NCBI GenBank assembly: GCA_003448685.1
Contig: DLXW01000209.1
Location: 1-17,204, forward strand
Reading direction: 5' to 3'
DNA from: Cyanothece sp. UBA12306
Lineage (GTDB): Bacteria > Cyanobacteriota > Cyanobacteriia > Cyanobacteriales > Microcystaceae
Length of the DNA stretch: 17,204 nucleotides
In this document: positions 15,440 through 17,204 of the stretch, piece by piece
How positions within the stretch are numbered: position 1 is the first letter of the stretch
Layout of the letters: every line of letters begins with the position of its first letter
Translations under genes and position numbers: made by a program
The notes under the pieces: model-generated
Told to the model about the DNA's origin: nothing
What the model saw: the letters and a program-made list of their open reading frames with translations, nothing else
The model's database searches: none

Positions 15440-17204
15440 TTAGAAATTTTTCCCTAGTTTAGTAATTTCTTGCCAAACCCGCAGCACTTCTGATACACTC
15501 CAAGCTTGAGCAAAACAACCTCTAGGAGTAAAGGGAGAATCTCCATCAAAAATTTCACTAATATTCCCAATACAAGCATCATTAAGGTGGTTAGCAAAAG
15601 GTTCGAGAAAACTTAATGCTTCGATAGAATTGCCATAAACTCGCCAATGGGAATCAACAAAATGTCCGATTAACCATCCCCATACTGTTCCTTGATGATA
15701 ACTGCCATCCCTAGCCACTTGATCCCCTCCATAACGTCCTTGATACTGGGGATGATGGGGAGATAGCGATCGCAGTCCATGGGAAGTTACTAATTCCCTG
15801 GCAACTAGATCAACTATGGCCTTTTGTTGTTGACTATTTAAAAGAGGAATAGCTTTCTTGAATTTTGGTAAAGATACAGCAAAAATTTGATTAGGTCGTA
15901 AAGCAGAATCATTGCCTTCAGGACTATCTAATACATCATAACAATAGTTCAAAGAAGACTGCCAAAACCTTTGAAAACCTTGATGGGTATTCTTGGCCAT
16001 CTTTTTGTATTCCCTAGCAGGTTGTCCAAGAATTTGGGCAAAATTAGCCATGATCACCAAAGAATTATACCAAAGGGCATTAATTTCTACGGGTTTACCA
16101 ATGCGAGGAGTCACTACCCAGTTTCCTACCTTTGCATCCATCCAAGTCAGTTGACTACCTTCTTGACCAGCATAAATTAAACCATCATCATCTAAGTGGA
16201 TATTGTACCGAGTTCCGCGACGATGCCAGTCAATGACTTCCTGTAGTAAGGGGAAAAGTTGCTCAATAAGTTGATTATCTTCTGTTGCAGTATAATAGAC
16301 GCGGATAGCTTCAAAATACCAGAGAATAGCGTCTACTGTGTTATATTGAGGAGTTTCTCCTTGATCGGGAAAAACATTGGGTAACATTCCTTGATCGAGA
16401 TATTTAGCAAAGGTACTAAGGATCTGACGGGCAATTTCGGGACGACCTGTACTTAAGGTTAACCCAGGTAAGGCGATCATGGTATCCCTTCCCCAGTCAG
16501 CAAACCAAGGATAACCAGCAATAATAGTTTTGCCATCTGGGTTATCGGGTAAAGGGCGATCAACAATAAATTGATCCGCAGCAAGGACTAATTGTTTAAT
16601 CCATTGGGGATGGGATGGACAATAACCCTTAAGTAATCCCTGTTGGTAATTATATTGCCTTTCTAGAGCGATTTTTCCATCTAGGTTAGGATCGGGGTCT
16701 GTACTTGCAATAAGGGTTATGGATGTTCCAGGTTCGAGGATAGTATTAATGGTAGCACCATGATAGTGATCATCTCGATCCCATAATCCACGATAGCGTT
16801 CCATTGCTAGATCGAAGGCCAAATACCAATGGGAAGTAGGCAAAATTTTGCCTGAGTCGCTTAACAGATAAAAAGGAACTGCTTCGGGAAATGCTTGGAT
16901 AGATACTCCGTGATCCACTTTATCGATGGATATTTGCCATTGCCCTGACTGGGTAGTACCATTATGATCTCTATAGTTAAAAAAGGCTTTGATAGCAAGC
17001 TGCATCGATGCACTAGCCCTTTTCAAAGTATAACGAATATAAGTGGTATTAGCTCCCTGTTCCATCCAAACGCGTTTTTCTATTAAGCTATCCCCACAGG
17101 CAAAAGTCCAGACGGGAATAGTTCCTTCTAAACGAAAGTTTTCTAAGCAAAGATAACCAAAAGGGAAAAAACTTCCGTCCATCCATCGATTAGTGGTTAA
17201 TTCA
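15440..17204 (-). CDS. Glycogen debranching enzyme (amylo-alpha-1,6-glucosidase), 5' end outside window
   Basis: 587 codons are visible and the frame stays open to the window edge: seven codons (ELTTNRW) precede the first Met at 17182. That Met is internal, because family members begin about 90-100 residues earlier. The visible part has the end of the N-terminal beta-sandwich (FGYLCLENFRLEGTIPVWTF, EKRVWMEQGANTTYIRYTL) and then the (alpha/alpha)6 catalytic domain. Motifs counted from that Met: AGYPWFADWGRDTMIALPGL (222-241), GMLPNVFPDQGETPQYNTVD (265-284), LTWMDAKVGNWVVTPRIGKP (345-364), and near the end YHQGTVWGWLIGHF. These match the archaeal/bacterial-type debranching family, which hydrolyses alpha-1,6 branch points of glycogen in the cytoplasm. 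It has no evident link to the PKS cassette and is probably the housekeeping neighbour. Stop codons of this gene and devC are 2 bp apart. Confidence 0.9.
   Translation of the reverse strand, partial: ELTTNRWMDGSFFPFGYLCLENFRLEGTIPVWTFACGDSLIEKRVWMEQGANTTYIRYTLKRASASMQLAIKAFFNYRDHNGTTQSGQWQISIDKVDHGVSIQAFPEAVPFYLLSDSGKILPTSHWYLAFDLAMERYRGLWDRDDHYHGATINTILEPGTSITLIASTDPDPNLDGKIALERQYNYQQGLLKGYCPSHPQWIKQLVLAADQFIVDRPLPDNPDGKTIIAGYPWFADWGRDTMIALPGLTLSTGRPEIARQILSTFAKYLDQGMLPNVFPDQGETPQYNTVDAILWYFEAIRVYYTATEDNQLIEQLFPLLQEVIDWHRRGTRYNIHLDDDGLIYAGQEGSQLTWMDAKVGNWVVTPRIGKPVEINALWYNSLVIMANFAQILGQPAREYKKMAKNTHQGFQRFWQSSLNYCYDVLDSPEGNDSALRPNQIFAVSLPKFKKAIPLLNSQQQKAIVDLVARELVTSHGLRSLSPHHPQYQGRYGGDQVARDGSYHQGTVWGWLIGHFVDSHWRVYGNSIEALSFLEPFANHLNDACIGNISEIFDGDSPFTPRGCFAQAWSVSEVLRVWQEITKLGKNF

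Noticed and set aside
15971..16180. Plus-strand frame of 69 codons
   Set aside because: Antisense to the catalytic domain of the debranching enzyme.

Overview
Organism: the window is low-GC DNA from a cyanobacterium. The octamer GCGATCGC (the HIP1 repeat typical of cyanobacteria) recurs throughout, for example near 122, 3110, 6463, 8025, 8242, 10938, 11646, 13793 and 15765. There are two PEP-CTERM proteins, a Uma2/DUF820 gene, a DevB/DevC pair and heptameric tandem repeats, all common in this phylum. The genus cannot be fixed from the sequence; a unicellular Crocosphaera/Cyanothece-like genome would fit the base composition.

Main content: the left 12.5 kb, read on the minus strand, is an enediyne-type 'warhead' polyketide cassette. 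Its order of transcription is E3/UnbL (DUF1702, 11308-12456), E4/UnbV (9367-11292), E5/UnbU (5619-6569) and an iterative type I PKS of PKSE type (5544 to beyond base 1). The PKS shows KS, AT, ACP, KR and DH domains and the start of a C-terminal phosphopantetheinyl transferase. The order E3-E4-E5-PKSE is that of known actinobacterial enediyne clusters. The E10/TEBC thioesterase, expected after the PKS, would lie to the left of the window and is not visible.

The cassette is interrupted between E4 and E5. Two paralogous secreted PEP-CTERM proteins (8424-9290 and 7217-8095), a truncated third copy of their 5' end (8148-8312) and an oppositely oriented Uma2-family gene (6568-7215) sit there. E5 and Uma2 diverge from overlapping start codons (CATG at 6567-6570).

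Right side: a 595-bp AT-rich divergent intergenic region separates E3 from a plus-strand pair coding for a DevB-like membrane fusion protein (13052-14263) and a DevC-like ABC permease (14268-15437). No DevA ATPase is present. A glycogen debranching enzyme, 5'-truncated by the window edge, converges on devC (15440-17204) and is probably the housekeeping flank.

How the parts may work together (inference): the PKS makes a polyene in the cytoplasm. E3 (with a signal-peptide-like N-terminus), E4 (N-terminal anchor plus FG-GAP repeats) and E5 (multi-spanning, RnfD/NqrB-like) would act at or across the membrane, DevBC could export the product, and the PEP-CTERM proteins would be exported and surface-sorted. 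Whether an actual enediyne is made cannot be decided from this window.
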